Positions 63,646 to 64,000 of a DNA stretch of 64,000 bases are shown in pieces. Within the stretch, counting starts at the first letter, position 1, and each line of letters opens with the position of its first letter. The notes beneath the pieces were generated by a model that ran no database searches, was not told the DNA's origin, and saw only the letters and a program-made list of their open reading frames with translations. This DNA comes from Spirochaetota bacterium (GTDB taxonomy: Bacteria; Spirochaetota; Spirochaetia; Treponematales; Treponemataceae): contig JAEEQG010000148.1 in the NCBI GenBank assembly GCA_016285185.1, forward strand, positions 62,001 to 126,000, read 5' to 3'. Position numbers and translations under genes: made by a program.

Positions 63646-64000
63646 ATGACTATTGCACTTTTTTCTGACAGCTATTTACCTACAAAATCAGGCATAGTAA
63701 CAGTTGTGGTACAGCTTCGAGAGCAACTTATCGCATTGGGTCATAGAGTTATTCTTGTTACAGTTGAAACGACTGATGAATATGCTACCGACGATCCGGA
63801 CATTTACCGCGTACATTCTGTACCTTTAGGTCTCGGAACAGACCAGTTTCTCGGGATTCCTGTCATGCATCCTCTTATAAATTATCTCAAGTCCTGCAAC
63901 ATTGACATCATCCATTGTCATACCGAATTCGGTGTTGCAAAAGCTGGTCTTAGGGCAGCACGCATTTTAAAAATTCCGGCAATATGTACAACCCATACTA
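63646..64000 (+). CDS. Glycosyltransferase family 4, N-terminal fragment
   Basis: The first 118 codons before the right edge. ALFSDSYLPTKSGIVTVVVQL at the N-terminus is the GT4 opening (FxDxYxPxxxGv), followed by LGHRVILVTVE and DIIHCHTEFGVAKAGL with IPAICTTHT, typical of GT-B diacylglycerol or phosphatidylinositol glycosyltransferases. The nucleotide-sugar site is outside the window. It probably acts on a membrane glycolipid. Confidence 0.85.
   Translation, partial: MTIALFSDSYLPTKSGIVTVVVQLREQLIALGHRVILVTVETTDEYATDDPDIYRVHSVPLGLGTDQFLGIPVMHPLINYLKSCNIDIIHCHTEFGVAKAGLRAARILKIPAICTTHT

Noticed and set aside
1-64000. CRISPR arrays, insertion sequences, prophage genes, attachment sites
   Set aside because: No regular repeat-spacer pattern, transposase, integrase or phage structural motif was found on reading both strands. 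Gene content is core-like with even composition.

Overview
The window is a chromosomal segment of a low-GC spirochaete, almost certainly a Treponema or close relative. This is judged from gene content and order: mltG-dnaG-rpoD, a C4 zinc-ribbon coiled-coil gene, the RNase P RNA gene, a TPR gene and mreBCD-mrdA-rodA run in one direction. Six TPR proteins, a GldA/F/G-like ABC operon beside smc, and three tRNA genes without an encoded CCA plus a CCA-adding enzyme agree with this. I see no IS element, prophage, CRISPR array or rRNA operon. Almost every stretch is coding and gaps are short.

Layout. 1-64 is the 5' end of a threonine synthase gene leaving the window on the minus strand. 199-2729 holds two TPR genes and rlmN, facing two small zinc-ribbon genes (2726-3304). 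3476-8236 holds ribonuclease Z and the gliding-type ABC transporter operon with a DUF4340 gene. 8310-13161 is smc, a small membrane protein and a TPR lipoprotein, closed by a terminator. 13218-15848 (minus) is an RsbU/RsbV/RsbW-like partner-switching module. 15960-18921 (minus) holds a ParB-fold-like protein, a metallophosphoesterase and a membrane TPR protein with an Mrr-like C-terminus. 19030-21823 has a secreted TPR protein, two paralogous membrane-anchored proteins and a lipoprotein. 21961-25992 is housekeeping: coaD, rpmF-acpP, rnc, hisS, coaX. 26041-26204 has tRNA-Thr and tRNA-Tyr. 26254-32465 runs from a YkgJ-type protein and an MBL hydrolase to mltG, dnaG and rpoD. 32533-40361 is the zinc-ribbon gene, rnpB, a TPR gene and the rod-shape operon. 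40375-44733 (minus) has a split chromate-type transporter, an ABC-F protein and a DEAD-box helicase. 45015-47500 (minus) is an SsuABC/TauABC-like uptake operon. 47615-50203 is tRNA-Glu and a JAB-DinG fusion. 50262-52832 has a 56-residue zinc-ribbon protein, a decarboxylase and an AraC regulator. 52871-59426 is a tightly packed operon: a NusG paralogue (LoaP-like), a nucleotide-sugar dehydratase broken by a stop codon, a DegT aminotransferase and three divergent xanthine-dehydrogenase-like subunits. 59423-62136 (minus) is ruvA-ruvB-queA. 62230 to the end is cca and the start of a glycosyltransferase.

Points of most interest: (1) a candidate small RNA at about 44934-45016, with a near-consensus promoter, a perfect intrinsic terminator, two pyrimidine loops that could pair with ribosome-binding sites, and twin dyads upstream of its promoter; (2) repeated promoter placement 6-9 bases before start codons with no Shine-Dalgarno sequence, suggesting many leaderless mRNAs; (3) a RadC-type JAB domain fused to a DinG helicase; (4) an SMC without a recognisable hinge; (5) a TPR protein ending in a degenerate Mrr-like domain; (6) a LoaP-type operon that mixes amino-sugar genes with an eroded molybdo-hydroxylase and has a nonsense codon in its dehydratase.

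All functional calls come from reading motifs and family knowledge; no database search was run. Promoters and terminators were found by eye.
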